DNA of 64,000 nucleotides. It comes from Schistosoma haematobium (taxonomy: Eukaryota; Platyhelminthes; Trematoda; Strigeidida; Schistosomatidae). Below, piece by piece: positions 1 to 14,400 of the stretch. The notes below the pieces were generated by a model. That model made no database searches. It saw only the letters and a list, made by a program, of their open reading frames with translations, and was not told the origin of the DNA. Location: the NCBI RefSeq assembly GCF_000699445.3, contig NC_067196.1, positions 78,730,364 to 78,794,363 on the forward strand, in the 5' to 3' direction. Position numbers and translations under genes: made by a program. The number at the start of each line of letters is the position of its first letter. Within the stretch, counting starts at the first letter, position 1.

Positions 1-174
1 GGTTACCGGAATAGTTGTAAATTGATTTCATAATTTAAACCAAAACTAACACCAATATTAATATTTCTACAATATTCATTATTTCAATATTTCTAAACAC
101 AAAATACTTACTACATATACGTTAAGTTATTAACCAACGGCTATTAACACGCATCGTTTTATTATTATTATTGC
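1..174. other. AT-rich flank, no gene seen
   Basis: Low-complexity AT-rich sequence ending in a short ATT run just before the RTE insertion. I see no coding signal or known repeat. Confidence 0.5.
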
Positions 175-182
175 AATCCCAT

Positions 183-2119
183 AGAAACACTGGACAAGAT
201 CAAAGGAAGGAAGAACAAGAAGACAGCAATTAACAACAGCCGAACACGAGCAGAGAAAGTCCAAGCACAAGCTGAATACATAGAAGCAAACAAGCAAGTG
301 AAGAGGAGCATTAGAGCCGACAGGAAGAAATACGTGGAAGAATTAGCAACGACGGCAGAAAAAGCTGCTAGAGAAGGAAATATGAAACAGCTCTACGATA
401 CAACGAAGAAACTATCAGGGAAATACAGTAAACCAGAGAGGCCGGTCAAAGACAAAGAAGGCAAGCCAATCACTGAAATTCAACAACAGCGAAACAGATG
501 GGTAGAATACTTCGAGGAACTCCTGAATAGGCCGGCTCCAATGAATCCACCGAACATCGAAGCAGCACACACAGATCTTCCTATAGATGTCAACCCACCA
601 ACGACGGAAGAAATTAGAATGGCCATCAGACAAATCAAGAACGGGAAAGCAGCAGGACCCGACAACATACCAGCTGAAGCACTGAAATCAGACGTCGAAG
701 TAACCACAAGCATGCTTTACCCTCTATTCAAAAAGATTTGGGAGGAGGAACAAGTGCCAATGGACTGGAAAGAAGGACACCTCATCAAGATTCCAAAGAA
801 AGGAGATCTGAGCAAATGTGAAAACTACAGAGGCATTACACTACTGTCAATACCAGGGAAAGTCTTCAACAGGGTGTTGCTGAACCGGATGAAGGATGCA
901 GTAGATGCCCAACTTCGAGATCAACAAGCTGGATTCCGAAAGGATCGGTCGTGCACAGACCAAATTGCAACACTACGGATCATCGTCGAACAATCAGTTG
1001 AGTGGAACTCATCACTATACATCAACTTCATTGATTATGAAAAGGCATTCGACAGTGTAGATAGGAGGACATTATGGAAACTTCTTCGACACTACGGAGT
1101 TCCTGAGAAGATTGTCAATATTATCCGGAACTCATACGACGGACTACAGTGCAAAGTAGTGCATGGAGGACAGCTGACAGATGCATTCCAAGTAAGGACC
1201 GGAGTCAGACAAGGCTGTTTACTCTCTCCCTTCCTCTTTCTTCTGGTGGTCGACTGGATTATGAAGACCTCGACATCTGAAGGAAAACACGGAATACAAT
1301 GGACAGCTCAGAACCAATTAGACGATTTGGACTTCGCAGATGACCTAGCCCTCCTATCACGTACACGTGAACAGATTCAGATAAAGACAGCCAATGTAGC
1401 AGCAGTCTCTGCATCAGTAGGCCTCAGCATACACAAAGGGAAAACCAAGGTCCTCAAATTCAAAGCGGAGAACAGCAATCCAATCACCCTTGATGGCGAA
1501 ACTCTGGAAGATGTAGAATCCTTCACATATCTGGGAAGCATCGTCGATAGACATGGAGGTTCAGATGCAGACGTAAAGGCGAGGATTGGCAAAGCAAGGG
1601 CCGCATTCCTACAATTGAAGAACATATGGAACTCAAAACAACTTTCAACCAATATCAAAGTGAGAATCTTCAATACGAACGTCAAGGCAATTCTACTGTA
1701 TGGAGCTGAAACTTGGAGAACTACAACAACCACAATCAAGAAAGTACAAGTATTTATAAATAGCTGTCTACGCAAGATACTCAACATCCATTGGCCGGAT
1801 ACCATCAGCAATAGCCTTCTGTGGGAGAGAACAAACCAACTTCCAGCTGAAGAGGAAATTAGGAAAAGACGATGGAAATGGATAGGACATACATTACGCA
1901 AATCGTCAAACTGCATCACGAGGCAAGCTCTAGCTTGGAATCCTGAAGGGAAGCGGAAAAGAGGAAGGCCAAAGAACACGTTACGTCGGATAATAGAAGC
2001 AGATATGAAAAGGATGAATTACAACTGGAAGGAGCTGGAAAGGATTGCCCAGGACAGGGTTGGATGGAGAATGCTGGTGAGCGACCTATGCTCCTTCATG
2101 AGGAGTAACAGGTGTAAGT
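183..2119 (+). mobile_element. 5'-truncated RTE-type non-LTR retrotransposon with 8-bp target-site duplication
   Basis: The element is bounded by an exact 8-bp direct repeat, AATCCCAT, at 175-182 and 2120-2127, the mark of target-primed reverse transcription. The 5' part with the apurinic endonuclease is missing, as is common for non-LTR elements. The 3' end is a very short GTAAGTA tail. Other copies in the window end in the same repeating TAAG-like tail (for example near 19,210 and, on the opposite strand, near 45,165, 53,137 and 57,895), which fixes the 3' terminus of the family. The open frame and perfect duplication indicate a recent insertion. Assignment to the RTE clade rests on the protein and on the tail structure. 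Confidence 0.9.
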
Positions 2120-2121
2120 AA
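187..2121 (+). CDS. reverse transcriptase ORF of RTE-type element (5' partial)
   Basis: Uninterrupted frame of about 644 codons beginning inside the truncated element; there is no genuine start codon, and coordinates begin at the first element-derived codons. Visible parts, numbered from the GTG at 298: a basic N-terminal linker; reverse transcriptase blocks including [13 protein letters not shown] and [12 protein letters not shown]; the catalytic FADD box at residues 346-349 (1333-1344); and a basic C-terminal tail with [10 protein letters not shown] and [12 protein letters not shown]. The protein would copy element RNA into DNA at a nicked target. The TAA stop at 2119-2121 is shared with the target-site duplication. 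The missing endonuclease makes the copy non-autonomous. The long antisense frame at 1377-1979 is a shadow of this ORF. Confidence 0.88.
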   Translation, partial: TLDKIKGRKNKKTAINNSRTRAEKVQAQAEYIEANKQVKRSIRADRKKYVEELATTAEKAAREGNMKQLYDTTKKLSGKYSKPERPVKDKEGKPITEIQQQRNRWVEYFEELLNRPAPMNPPNIEAAHTDLPIDVNPPTTEEIRMAIRQIKNGKAAGPDNIPAEALKSDVEVTTSMLYPLFKKIWEEEQVPMDWKEGHLIKIPKKGDLSKCENYRGITLLSIPGKVFNRVLLNRMKDAVDAQLRDQQAGFRKDRSCTDQIATLRIIVEQSVEWNSSLYINFIDYEKAFDSVDRRTLWKLLRHYGVPEKIVNIIRNSYDGLQCKVVHGGQLTDAFQVRTGVRQGCLLSPFLFLLVVDWIMKTSTSEGKHGIQWTAQNQLDDLDFADDLALLSRTREQIQIKTANVAAVSASVGLSIHKGKTKVLKFKAENSNPITLDGETLEDVESFTYLGSIVDRHGGSDADVKARIGKARAAFLQLKNIWNSKQLSTNIKVRIFNTNVKAILLYGAETWRTTTTTIKKVQVFINSCLRKILNIHWPDTISNSLLWERTNQLPAEEEIRKRRWKWIGHTLRKSSNCITRQALAWNPEGKRKRGRPKNTLRRIIEADMKRMNYNWKELERIAQDRVGWRMLVSDLCSFMRSNRCK

Positions 2122-2127
2122 TCCCAT

Positions 2128-5100
2128 TCTTTATAGCTCAAATAAACTTCACCCAAATTTTCATTTCAAGCGTGTTAAGCTTGAAGGCAGATATTTTAAA
2201 ATTATCACATGTATTTCCCGACCAGATGCTGCCGCCTTCTTTTTGATTTATCTTTCAGCTTATCAATATCCGGAGGATTCTACCTATTCTTGGTAACCCT
2301 CGGCACGCGACAATCCCATCCAATTCGGTATCGAACCAACACCACGTTGATTCTGGTGGGGGAGTAGTGTAGTGGCATTGAACCATAACCACACAATCCT
2401 CAAAGCTGAATACGAGATTACTCGGAAAATAGATATTCAATATTTAATGCGGAGAAATACCGAACGATGAAGAAGACAGGATGAATGAGTTGAATGAATT
2501 TGGGTTGATCGAAAAGCATGACTCGGCCATGCAGGCGTGGTCCCTGTTATCTTATATCTTTTAACCATATTAAATATATTGTCCTATCTCTAGCCTAACT
2601 TTGTTCTACATCATGTATTGGTAATTGTTATGATGCAATGAGTTGGTGTAGACGATGACGTAGCTTCCACGTAAGATCTTACAGATTAGGCAGTTATATC
2701 ATGACAAATCTACAATTTTAGGATAAGTTCTATTATTAGGGCAGTACTAATATCATAGTAGACCATAATTCTACAAACTCACACATGATTTTTATCGCAG
2801 TAGGAATTTACGGGCAACATTCAGTTAATGTCCATTTTTGTCAGTTAGTATATCATCGCTTCCGGCTACAAATTCTCAGTAGACCTGAGAATCGAAGTCT
2901 GGATGAATACAGTTATCTTAGCTAGGAGACATATTGGCAAATGTGGAAAATACTCCCTGAGTTCAACTGATAAAACCTAAATAAAGAAAAACGGGAGTCA
3001 GTGTCAAATGATGGAGAACACCAAATTATATGTCAATATGTGTGTCCGAATGACCATACATCACCAATGTGTAATATATGAGATAATTTACATTGAGGTC
3101 ATAAAATCGTTCAAAATATCGCAATATAAAGATCCTACATTATTTTTGGGGGAGAGAATACTCTATTCTATTCTGGGTCGTGATTCCTGGATATGATGTA
3201 AAATGAATAGTTTCATTATCGTACAATTTTATTTTCGCAGTATACATGAGAGTCAGGAAAATATTTTGAGTCATCCGTTACATCAAAATCTAATAATCAA
3301 CTTATCAAAGATTGGTTCAGCCTAACATATTATACTGGATCTTTCGTGCCTGTAAGGGCTAACTATTGATAGAAGACACTAGACTAGCTGTGAATGGGTC
3401 TTTATTTGGATGGTGGGGCAGTCACAGTGGAGTCGGAGATTACCTGCTGAACTACACAAGACTTTTCAACATTCAATATAACATAATAGGAAGTATAATG
3501 TCTTTACAAAATAAAGAAGTGAGTGAATACTTGGGCTGTATTGTTCTGAAATATACTTAGTTGTTTGAGGTGGACTCTTAACTAATCAACTTAAGCTGTT
3601 ACAGACCGATCAAAATAGAGCGATATTCCAAAATAGTCTTCCAAATTCAAAATGACAAGTGAAATAAAAATGAAACAGTGTTCCATAACCCCTACGTGAT
3701 CGAAGATCCTTTCAGGATTCAAAAATTGGCAGGTTTGAGTACATTTTTTTCATCATTTTCGTGCAGCCTTATGATCTGTCAAGATGGAGAGGACACATCT
3801 GTAGATATTACTTAGTCTTCCGAATTTTAAGCTCGAGGTCAACTTATAGATCACTGATAAATAATGAGACTAGAATTGTTTGAAGTTCAGAACCGTGAAG
3901 TATTTTACTCGAAATTATTGTCCAAATTAATAAGATTATATTCTAACCCCATAAGTAGACCTGTAGATACCAAATCGAAGTTCTCGAATAATCTGGCGTT
4001 TCCAGTTTCGCAAAGCGAATTCCACAGACATTTCTGTCGAACGTTCTTGAGAAGTCTAAAAAGCTTATTACCAACTGACCCACTATAGGATTCCAGGTGA
4101 CAAACAGGGTTGTATTTCGTGATCTGTCTCAAAAACCTCCATGTCGTTTTAGTCTGAGTACGGATTTTGATAGATAACGTTGTAGCAATTCATCGGTAAC
4201 CCTTTCCGCTACATTCAAAACCTGGTCAAACTAAAGAATGTGACTGCAATCAAAACCTTCCACATTATTTTGCCCTTCAAGTGAGATTACAGATTCACTC
4301 CTTTTTGACGGGCAGCAGATCTATCTTCAACAAATGACCACTTAAAGACAAAGGTAAGTGAAGAGTGACCAGGTTCGACTACTTCCAGACCCTCAACTTT
4401 TAAGGGAACTAGTAAGTCTTCAATCCTCATTGCACAACAAGGAACTACATTCCTACCTCAGGCGGGATGTAAGCATCAGCGTATTTGACTAGAGTGCTTT
4501 AGCTCAACTGCAGTCAATATGTGCACTTATCCTAATCACTCAACAGTAGAATACACATTTGCGATTTTCTAATTCCATACGATTGAAGAGGACACAGGTA
4601 TTCAGTATTTGACAACGCTTTTACCAGCAACACCTAATAAAATTTGTACCCACAGAGAGAAATCAGAAGACAGAGTCGAGGAGATCGGAAGAGTGTATTT
4701 GGCGATTACCAATATATCGGAATTCTCTGATCTAATCTGGCTAGCGATTGCGGTAGATGTTGAGCACAGCGTTACCACACGTGATCTGGTGCGGATGCAT
4801 GACCGAGCGCCTTCAGCTAGGTGAGTCCACTAAAACTAATCTGGTCAGCATCCATTGTCGAAAACCTACAGAGCTATTTCTTTTGGGGATTTATTTACTG
4901 CTACACGACGATGAACCACACGAAGAAACTTATGAGATGCTGAAAAGTAGATCTGTGTATTGCAATATCTTTTGTTGGTTTTTATTTTACCTGCATGTTC
5001 TACATATGTTAGCATCACAGCTTTCAATTCTATCAAAAATTAGAATATTTTGAAAAAAAGCAAATCTTCTGTCCGTCCAAACATGTTTCTGCAAATTTAA

Positions 5101-5190
5101 ACACCGATATACAACACCATTATCAATGTAGACCAAATTTGTTTTACTAGTCCGATGGACTTGAAAACATATGACATGTACTAGTACATT
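2128..5190. other. intergenic region without supported gene
   Basis: AT-rich sequence with only short, low-complexity open frames. The stretch at about 2,230-2,540 is richer in GC and looks like an old dispersed repeat, but I find no second copy here to define it. No RNA gene or domain is recognisable. Confidence 0.5.
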
Positions 5191-5198
5191 TATAAAAG
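5191..5198 (+). promoter_or_regulatory. possible TATA box of the taurocyamine kinase gene
   Basis: TATAAAAG lies 70 bp before the ATG at 5261. If used, transcription would begin around 5,220 and give a 5' leader of about 40 nt. Such words are frequent in AT-rich DNA, so this is a positional guess only. Confidence 0.28.
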
Positions 5199-5260
5199 TT
5201 GTACGACTTATCCAGGTGGTATTTGTTTCTCGTGAAATCCGTTCTCTGTACACAATCAAC

Positions 5261-5417
5261 ATGCAGGTTGAAAGCCTCCACAATCTCCAAGCTAAAATTA
5301 GAAATGATGAACGTAATCACTCACTGACCAAAAAATATTTAACTGATGACATTGTCAACAAATATCAGGCGACAAAAACGAGCTTGGGTGGGACTCTAGC
5401 TCAGTGTGTGAATACAA
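5261..5417 (+). CDS. TK: taurocyamine kinase exon 1
   Basis: Begins with MQVESL and encodes the helical N-terminal region of domain 1, including KKYLTDDIV and the guanidino-specificity region start [10 protein letters not shown]. It ends in phase 1 before a GTGAG donor. Confidence 0.93.
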
Positions 5418-8400
5418 GTGAGAACTTTTTTGACTAAAACTCGCGTCTTTTTACTTCGTTTATTGGTATTTTTATCTTCAATATAAGTTGAAGACTTGTA
5501 TCTCAGAGAAATCAAAATTGTAGATATTAGTAATTATGTTTGAGTGGTATAGATGTTGATTCAGAAACATTTTTTGGTGAATTATTTTTGACGTCTGATT
5601 TCACGAAACTGGTTCACCATCCAACGATTTCTACATGATTTCTGCTTTTTCATTCTGTAGTTTTTCCCAAGTTTTATACATTTGAAGAATTTTTGGTACT
5701 ACTTTAACTTATGGTTATCAGTTTTGGATCTTGAGCAGTGTTCTGATTTACTCATTGCACGGACATACAACTCATTTCTGGATTACTTGTCCTAACTACA
5801 GTCAGGAGAATGCATAGTGGAAACGTCTCATTATTAATTAAGATCATAGGTATGTGTTAAAATCATTCGTGCAATCGAGACAAGCCTGTTTATCAATAAC
5901 CCAGATTAAGTTCGTGTTGAAGACCAAAATTAGTTTACATTCTATACTTTCACTAATTAGTTCTTAGCGCACTTTCTTACGAGCATTCACTGGCTTTTTT
6001 TTTAACCGTAATCCCACATCCAGTTGAACGCTATAAATTTTGCTGTTTACCTTTAGTACGTTTATCTAATTTACGTTACCTTCGGGTGTATATTATTTAA
6101 ATTGCAGATGCTCATAACCCTGGAGCTTTGTTGCCAAGATCATGCGATTTAAATGCATATGAATCCTTCAGGGATTTCTTTGACGCCGTGATTGCAGATT
6201 ATCATAAGGTTTGTTCAGCCTTATCTTTTACTATTAATAATGGCTTGTGTTCACATATCCATCGTCATCCTCAGTATTAATGGAATGTCTTTTTCAGGTG
6301 GAAAATGGCAAAATACAACATCCAAAGTCAGATTTTGGTGACCTCAAGAGTCTATCGTTTACGGATCTAAATGCTTATGGCAATTTAGTCGTATCTACTA
6401 GAGTTCGCCTAGGTAGAACGGTTGAGGGGTTTGGTTTTGGCCCTACGTTAACCAAAGACACTCGAATTGAGTTGGAAAAGAAGGTAAGTTCTGTTCGTAT
6501 AACTTCTTATGCCTACAAAATCCGTAATTTTAAGGCATGAAAAGTTGATTCATTTCCTTATTGTTCTTAGATCTCAACTGCTCTACGTAACTTATCAGGC
6601 GAATACGAAGGGACGTATTATCCATTGACAGGAATGTCAGAGGAAGATAGAATCAAACTAGTGAACGATCATTTTCTTTTCAGAAACGATGACAAGTATG
6701 TTGTAGCTAAAATGTATTTGTCAAGTTGTCTACTGGTATAATCACTTTTCTGTGTTGAATCAAATTTTAAATTTAAAGTTTCCACGATAATTCTATTTGT
6801 CAGTACGTAAACTTTCTGAAGTTAACCTACGGTATTACATTTTTGAAACATTTTTTTGGTAATTTATTTCAAGATGAATATCTGCCCACGTAGTGAAACT
6901 TTGTTCTTTACTCATTATAATGTTGATTTTATTTCGATAAAGTTATGAAGCTTTCATCCGATCATTTGAGAATCAATTACTTTCAAGATATGATTATGTG
7001 CATTTTGACTCAAAGCTGTACTTTTTATCTGTCAACACTTTGAGAAAAGGGATAATTCTATTGATTCTCATATAACGTAATTACTTTTGCACATTAAAGA
7101 ACACTTGTATGCATTTTCTTCAAGTACCTAGGTTCCCTACGTCACCTTCAATCCACCAAATTCTCGAAATAATAAAATAGCTGGTCAAAACGTGCACATG
7201 TTCCATCTCTCCCACAATTGCGTTCTAAGTTAAGGTTTGTTGCTTAAAAACGAACATTTTGCCAGTTCTTTTCAAATATTTGGTTAACTGTTAATCAACA
7301 TCTCCCATCTTCCATTCGTACTATTTAATTTATTATCGTCATTTGTTTTGCATTTTACCATATCTTTATCAAGTTCTCGTTTTGACCCACCAGACGATTT
7401 GGTTTTAAGAATACATTTACTAAAATTGTGTTTCTATACTGCCACTTCATTTTATCTTTATTAACTTCAATACTGCTTTCATAGCGTTCTTAAAGATGCT
7501 GGTGGATACATTGATTGGCCAACAGGTCGCGGTATATTCATAAACAAACAAAAGAACTTTTTGGTCTGGATTAACGAAGAGGATCACATTCGCGTCATTT
7601 CAATGCAAAGGGGTGGTGATTTAATCGCAGTTTACAAACGACTGGCCAGTGTAGGTTTTAGAAGTGTTTATTATATTTATTTCTATGTAATTCATATGTT
7701 TTTATACATTTAGAATTTTACTTTTAAGCTAATAGCTTAAACCCTACTGATAAAAACCCGAAGTTGAAGAATAATAAACGTGTAGAAAAAGTTAACCATA
7801 TAATATATGAAAAATGACAAGAGTAGTCACAAAGTGTAAAGTTTCTAGTCGTTACTTGGTTGATAGTCTGTTTATCAATGCATTCACCCACTAGGTAGCC
7901 TCGTGCAATGTGGATTCAGAAGACAGTTTGAAGTTTTTACTTTTTTATTTCAAATATTTTGTTTTTAACGAAGCGGAAAGGGTTCAAAGTAGCTGATCTG
8001 TTTCCTCTTGTAGATATGTAGAAGAAATTTACTGGAACTTTCAATCCATTCTTACATAACTACAGTTTTTTCATTATCTATTCGGTTTTAGGTCTCTTTT
8101 TTAGACAAGGATTTTTATCAGTCCTTGGTAGATTTTCCGACTACCAATATAGAAAAAAAAGTTATGAATCTTCGTTTGGTTTTGATAGCAATCATGATTC
8201 CAGAGTGGTCTATTTGATGAACGCAAATGGAGAACAAATATGAACTTCTCCCTGATTAAATCTTGAAAACACTTTACAATTTTGTAGAAACTTATTCTTA
8301 TTTATTTCGGCATACTTTTCCATAGTAAATGTGTGCAACTTCTAACACTTTGTTGAGTGTCTCTGTATATAACATACATATCACTACGGGTTTAAAAGTC

Positions 8401-11400
8401 AGAATACTAACCAATTAATACTACCAGGGATTTAGATACGACTGACTTGATAAGGCTGAAGCTTTGTCTCACCACATAAGTAACCTAACTGTATTTAGTC
8501 CGTTATTGCTAACCGTGTGCCACAGACTTGATGTTAAGTTTGGAGTGAACATGTCAATGTAAAGTTTGAATAACCAGTGCAGTTGAGTGAGTCGGGGTAT
8601 GGACCTTCAGCCAAGTGGTTGAAAGTGAAGTATTTGAAGAGCTGTGCCCACGAAATTGATAGTCAACTCCAGTCACTATCTTCTATGAGGGGGGGGGAAA
8701 GCAACTTGATAATACAATAAACAGATTTCAAAAACGTTGTATCACAAATAGCTTAGCACGTGTGATATGAATATATGACTAATTAATTTTGTCACTGGTT
8801 TAAGTCTGTGATGTTTAGTAATTGTTTTCCATCATCTGTTGCCCTTCATGTTTTCTTGAAATCTATACAGGCAATACAAGAACTGTCCAAATCACTGAAA
8901 TTCGCATTCAATGATCGTTTAGGGTTTATCACATTTTGTCCATCTAATTTGGGTACGACACTAAGAGCTAGTGTACATGCAAAAATCCCTATGCTGGCTT
9001 CATTACCGAATTTCAAGGTTAGTTGGCATTGTGTTTCTGAGTGCTTTGTATTTCTGTATGGAAGTCCATTTTGTAAATGAGAGGTAAAAATATAATGCAA
9101 GCACTTAATCTAATATTATCCTTTGTTTCAAACAGAGACTAATCATTTGTGAGGGAAGCCATATGTCCACTTACGATTCAGCCAGTCATTATGTAATGGC
9201 AAATAAACCAAATTTTCACAGATATGATCAGCGAAAAAATTGCACTGAGTAAAAATTTAAATTATGTTGAAACAATAAACACAGTTTCTCTTATAAATTT
9301 TTCATGGTTTATATTAAGACTGAAATGTGTTCAAGTTAAATATTCTGAGTGGACCTGTATACATTGTATACATGAAACTATTAGCGAAACCCTATCTGGA
9401 TTTGATTCGGTCGTACCCTGTATCAGTTTGTGTTTTTGATAATAATTTCGTTTTCATCTTTGAATGGTTTGTTAATAATCATATTTTTGTGCAAAATATT
9501 ATAAATGTCGTTATAATAAACCCCAAACTGGAACAAAGCAGACCAGGTTTTCTCACCTAACCTAACTTCATTTGCTTACAACTCCATTCTACAAACTTAT
9601 TACACCCGACTGTTAATTTAACTAGTGTTGGTAATAATACTTTGATTTTGCTACTGAAAAATTAAAATCCTTAGGAAATTTGTGAAAAGCATGGTATACA
9701 GCCTCGTGGCACTCATGGAGAACATACTGAGTCAGTTGGTGGTATTTACGATTTGAGTAATAAACGTCGCCTTGGTCTTACTGAGCTTGATGCTGTTACT
9801 GAAATGCATTCCGGTGTTCGAGCTTTACTTGAACTTGAAGTTATGTTACAAGAATATAACAAAGGTGCTCCAGGTAATTGCTGTTTTTACTGACTGTATT
9901 AGTGGTATGCTTCAATGTTATTTAGTAAAAAGTATATATCTGTACGTATATTCCTCATATGTTATAATAGGTAGGAGCTAAGAGCTAGTTCTATCATGTT
10001 ACTTTTCTTTCTCATGCGAACTACAAATACTAGACCGTAAATATTGTTCAGCCATAGTGCCAAAGAAAATCAAGGAAAATAGGTTAATAAACACTTTAAA
10101 AATATTGGATTTTAGAAGTAAACCAGGGAAGTTATGTACCAACCTAACAACATTTATTCAAGTCGCTTCATTTTTGAATGGTACAGTGATACGAAAACCT
10201 AACAGTAGGAACGAAGTCCTTGAGTTGGAAGTATCTGAATCTAGCCTTCTGTTGAGGTGTAATGGCTCAACCTCATGAGTTCATTGACCGCGAAAGACTC
10301 GACTGTCGGTTACAGATTAAGGTTCCACTCCTTCATATTAACAAAGTCTCGGATCTTGTCTACTTGATAACTGTTTTGAACCCTGTCAGTGGTAGCATGT
10401 GGGAGAGCAGAAAGTAATTATTTGTTAAGAGTTTAGTTGAATATAAAGAATGGATATGTCTGTACCACTGTGATTCATTTTATTACAGTTTGACTTATTA
10501 TCTAATAATTATATTCCTTCACTCATATTAGCTATAATAATAGTCATTAAATTCTTCATTATGTGATGCTAAAGGAAATCTTGTAAATCACTCCATCACA
10601 GGATTCGGTTACCAAGTAGTAACCAATTTTAACCTCATTAGCTCTTAAGTATAAGTGGGCTTCGTTAAGTAAGCTGCTATACTTGATAGTTCGAAATAGT
10701 AATACGTAAGGTCAGGCCGTAAACATGGGTTTTGTTATAATCTCTTTCTTACGGTTATGACCCGGCTATTCCTATTGCTTAGTATTCTCGGACACCGATT
10801 CACTCGACAAGTCCCCAAATCAGAACACGGTTCAACAGGAAATAGATTATATTCAAAATAACAAGGTTAGATGGAAGTAAGAAGCAAATCAGCAGCAATA
10901 GGGAAAAGCGTTAGTATATTTATAGTTTTTCACATGAGAAGATTCCAGAGTATTCTCCAAGTATCGACTAGTGCTGATTGGATAAGAATTGGCCAGTCAG
11001 CGTGCACCAATGCAGTCGCGCATTGAGCCTGCTTTAATCCAGTCTATGTCCAGCTAACAGGTTTAGTGCTACCTACTGTTAAGTATAATCCAACGACTTT
11101 GTTTGTGATTAAATTCATATTCTATGGTTCTCTTAGTCTCCTCCTTTAATCTTGTATGTGATCGAATATGGAAACTAAATAATCGCTTAATTTAAGATAT
11201 ATAACCAACGAATATGCGGTTCCTTCAGAAATCATTTAAATGTCAATTAATTTGGCAAATTCCAAAGTTAGCAGTTTACCCACTGAGACCTCATTGTCAC
11301 ATCTCAGTAACATTTGATTTACTGGGCTGATCTCATATGCTAAACGAAAATTAATTTTCAGTCCTAAAGCTAATTCACTTAGCCAGACCTAAGTAACATT

Positions 11401-14400
11401 AAAATTACGAAACATGTACCACAAAATATCTTACCGTCCATACTGATGTTAAACATATCTTTAACTATTTGTAGCGAGAAGTATCTGTACTAGCTTCGTT
11501 TTATGGATTTATTAAACTAGTTCACTCACATAGACCTCTTGAGAGCTTACAGTTGTGTGTCACTGTCATAAATAATTCCTCTCCTTAATATGATCCTGTT
11601 TACAGAGGGCGTTATGCCAGTTGAACCATTAACTTACCTGGCCAAACTGCTAGAAGGTGCTTCTATCGAAAAGTGCTATACTCGCAAATATTTGACACCA
11701 GAAATAATTAAAAAATATGATGGAAAACGAACAACCCACGGTGCTACCCTAGCTCATATGATACGCAATGGTAAGCTGCTTTTATGAAGTTAATGTGAAG
11801 AACGATTCGTTTTTTTTATAATTCCGAACAATTACCAAGTATGGGGCTTTTTTTAATTGGCTTTACATGGGATTAACTGATCTGTTCCCTTGTAGATAAA
11901 ACGGCAATTCTGGTTAACTTCATTAATCACTAAAGTATTTGATTCTGGTTACTATAAATCCTCAAATTTTTTCTGACATCAATCAGAACTGTCTCGAGAC
12001 ATTTTGAGGCTATTGAGTTCTCTTAGATAAATTTAACTGAAGAGCTTTTAATAGACAGCATTATGGGCACTTGAGTCATGTAGGAGAAGTGCAAACACTA
12101 CCGTTGGTATTTTGATTACAGGTCTTAACAATGTAGCCGGGAAATATGTTTGAATTATTTACATTAGTCTATGAGATTATTTCAAATATATTTTAATATA
12201 TCTCTGGCATACTTGGTGCTCAATTTCTGTTACTTTTCTTTCAGATCTTAGCAAGTTTTCACATAAATGACCTGTGGTTGATTGTGTCTGCTGAATTGTA
12301 GGCTAAGTGGATGAGACTGTATGGATATATCAACTTGGACGAAAATTGTGCACACATGAGAGAAACAAGTCTGATAAACTGTTAGATTAACAAACATACT
12401 AAATGTCTAAGGACTGTTTGCGAAAATGTAGATTAAGTTATAAACTATATTATACATTAAAATACATTTTAACAGAAAAAAAATCAGGGAAAGTGGTGAT
12501 GCTTTTAACTCGATTAATTTTATCTAGAGAGATGAACAATCTGTTAATTAATATGAGCATCAATGTAATCCCATATGATTAAAATAAATAATGTCGAATA
12601 GTTTTGGACATTTAAAAACAAAAAGTATTAGAGTGAACGACTATTTCCGATAACTTCTTCATCAGGCTCTACAGCTATAAATCCAATGCTATCATTTTTG
12701 TTTTACAAAAAAAATACTAAAGCTGAAAGTGGCAAACATCAGGTCGACTGAATATTTATGTTTCATTTCGATCAGAGTGTGATGATGGTAATACCCTGCT
12801 TATAGCTTCAGTTGAATCTATATTTCCACATAATGGCTTAGTGTATGATAAAAGAAGTGAAAATATCAGTATATTAAAATACAAGGTATTAGAAACATCT
12901 ACTTCCAACAAATGAGCTACAAATGCTGATTTGCTTCCTCCTAACCAATTGGGATTGGTGGATGATTTTAGTAGGATGCTTCAACCGTCCTATGTGACTT
13001 TTATATAAACATATGTTGTTTTTTTATTTAAATTAGATAAATGAGTAACAATTCTAGCTGTTAGATACCCTATATGTCTCTCAAATTTATTTTCACTCTC
13101 ACTTAAAACTAAGCTGCAAACTTCATACAAATAACGTGATCAGTCAAACCTATCTAATATTTTCGCAATAAAACCCCAATTTTTTCTATTGGGTTGGTCC
13201 CAATCCGGTCTTATTGTTTCAGTGTTTGTACTAACTACAGTGAGCCAAAGCAGTCATTTACCATCCCTAGCGCTCTATACTTTTATTCTTCAATCACCGA
13301 GTCACTGGCTTGACCTCTTTTCTATCTGTCAAGGTGCGGTTAGCTAAATGACATTAACAGCCTTCCAAATATACTCATGAATTTCGGCCTAGCATACTAA
13401 TCTCCAGATGGTTATTCTCTTAAAATATTTCTCTCATACAACGAATCCTTTTTTTTCAAAGAAATCTCCATGTTATGCGTTACACTTTCACCTTAATTGA
13501 GAGTCTCGCTTATTCCATTCACTGTTCCATGAAAATCATCCCAGACATTATTTAGTCATAAAAAATCATTTTTCAAAAGATTCACACTTTAAACTACGTG
13601 TATATATTGAAAAGACCATATAAATCACTAATTTTACACTTTCATAACTGACCTACAAACAATTCATTAAGTGATTAATAATTAAACTAGACAATTAGTT
13701 AATACGTTCATTTAGTTCTAAGAATTACATAGATTTGCTGAATGCAAAAGGTCATTTTATTTTTTTTGCTTATACCGTAGAATTTCATGGTTTATATTAC
13801 TATCCAAACAGTTATTGTAAGGAATTTCTTCAAAATTTCTTTTATAGGTGCATACAATCATCGTTCAATATGTCCACGAACCGGGGAAGCTGAATGTTAT
13901 TCGACGTTCATTGATTACTTAGATCCATTGATCTGTGATTATCACGGCGTGAAAGATCCTGCATTTAAACATCCTGCGCCCACATTTGGTGACTTGTCAA
14001 AGCTTCCATTCGGTGACCTAGATCCAGTTGGTATGTAACTTTTTATGCTGCCAGGATTAATGGAGTGGTTTCTAGCTCGAAAGTTTGGGGTATCGATTAA
14101 TGGTGTTAATATAATGTTTCTACTGTTTACTACGTTTGAATGCCTCTCCGTTTCTAAGAGAGAGTGCACTAAATTCTCATGGCTGGAACTAGTAATAGAT
14201 CTTTCGATCTACAGTCAAATAATATTCAGGAGCACGAGAATGATGGTTTCATAATTATAGTATTGAACTTTCAACTGCTGTATTGCAGGCTAGAACCTCT
14301 TTTTATTTAATTTGTTTTGGGGATTTAGGTGGCTTCACTGATCTTGACATCATATACCACTACTTTTGATAGTATAACATCGGTTTTCCATTTACACTAT

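Noticed and set aside
1377..1979. 200-aa minus-strand open frame
   Set aside because: Antisense shadow of the intact RTE reverse transcriptase; no domain on the minus strand.
8560..8690. tRNA-like SINE in kinase intron 5
   Set aside because: Only loose word similarity (TATGGACCTTCAGCC), with no clear B box or second copy in the window.
10700..11060. LTR-like segment in kinase intron 7
   Set aside because: More complex than its surroundings but no defined ends, duplications or second copy.
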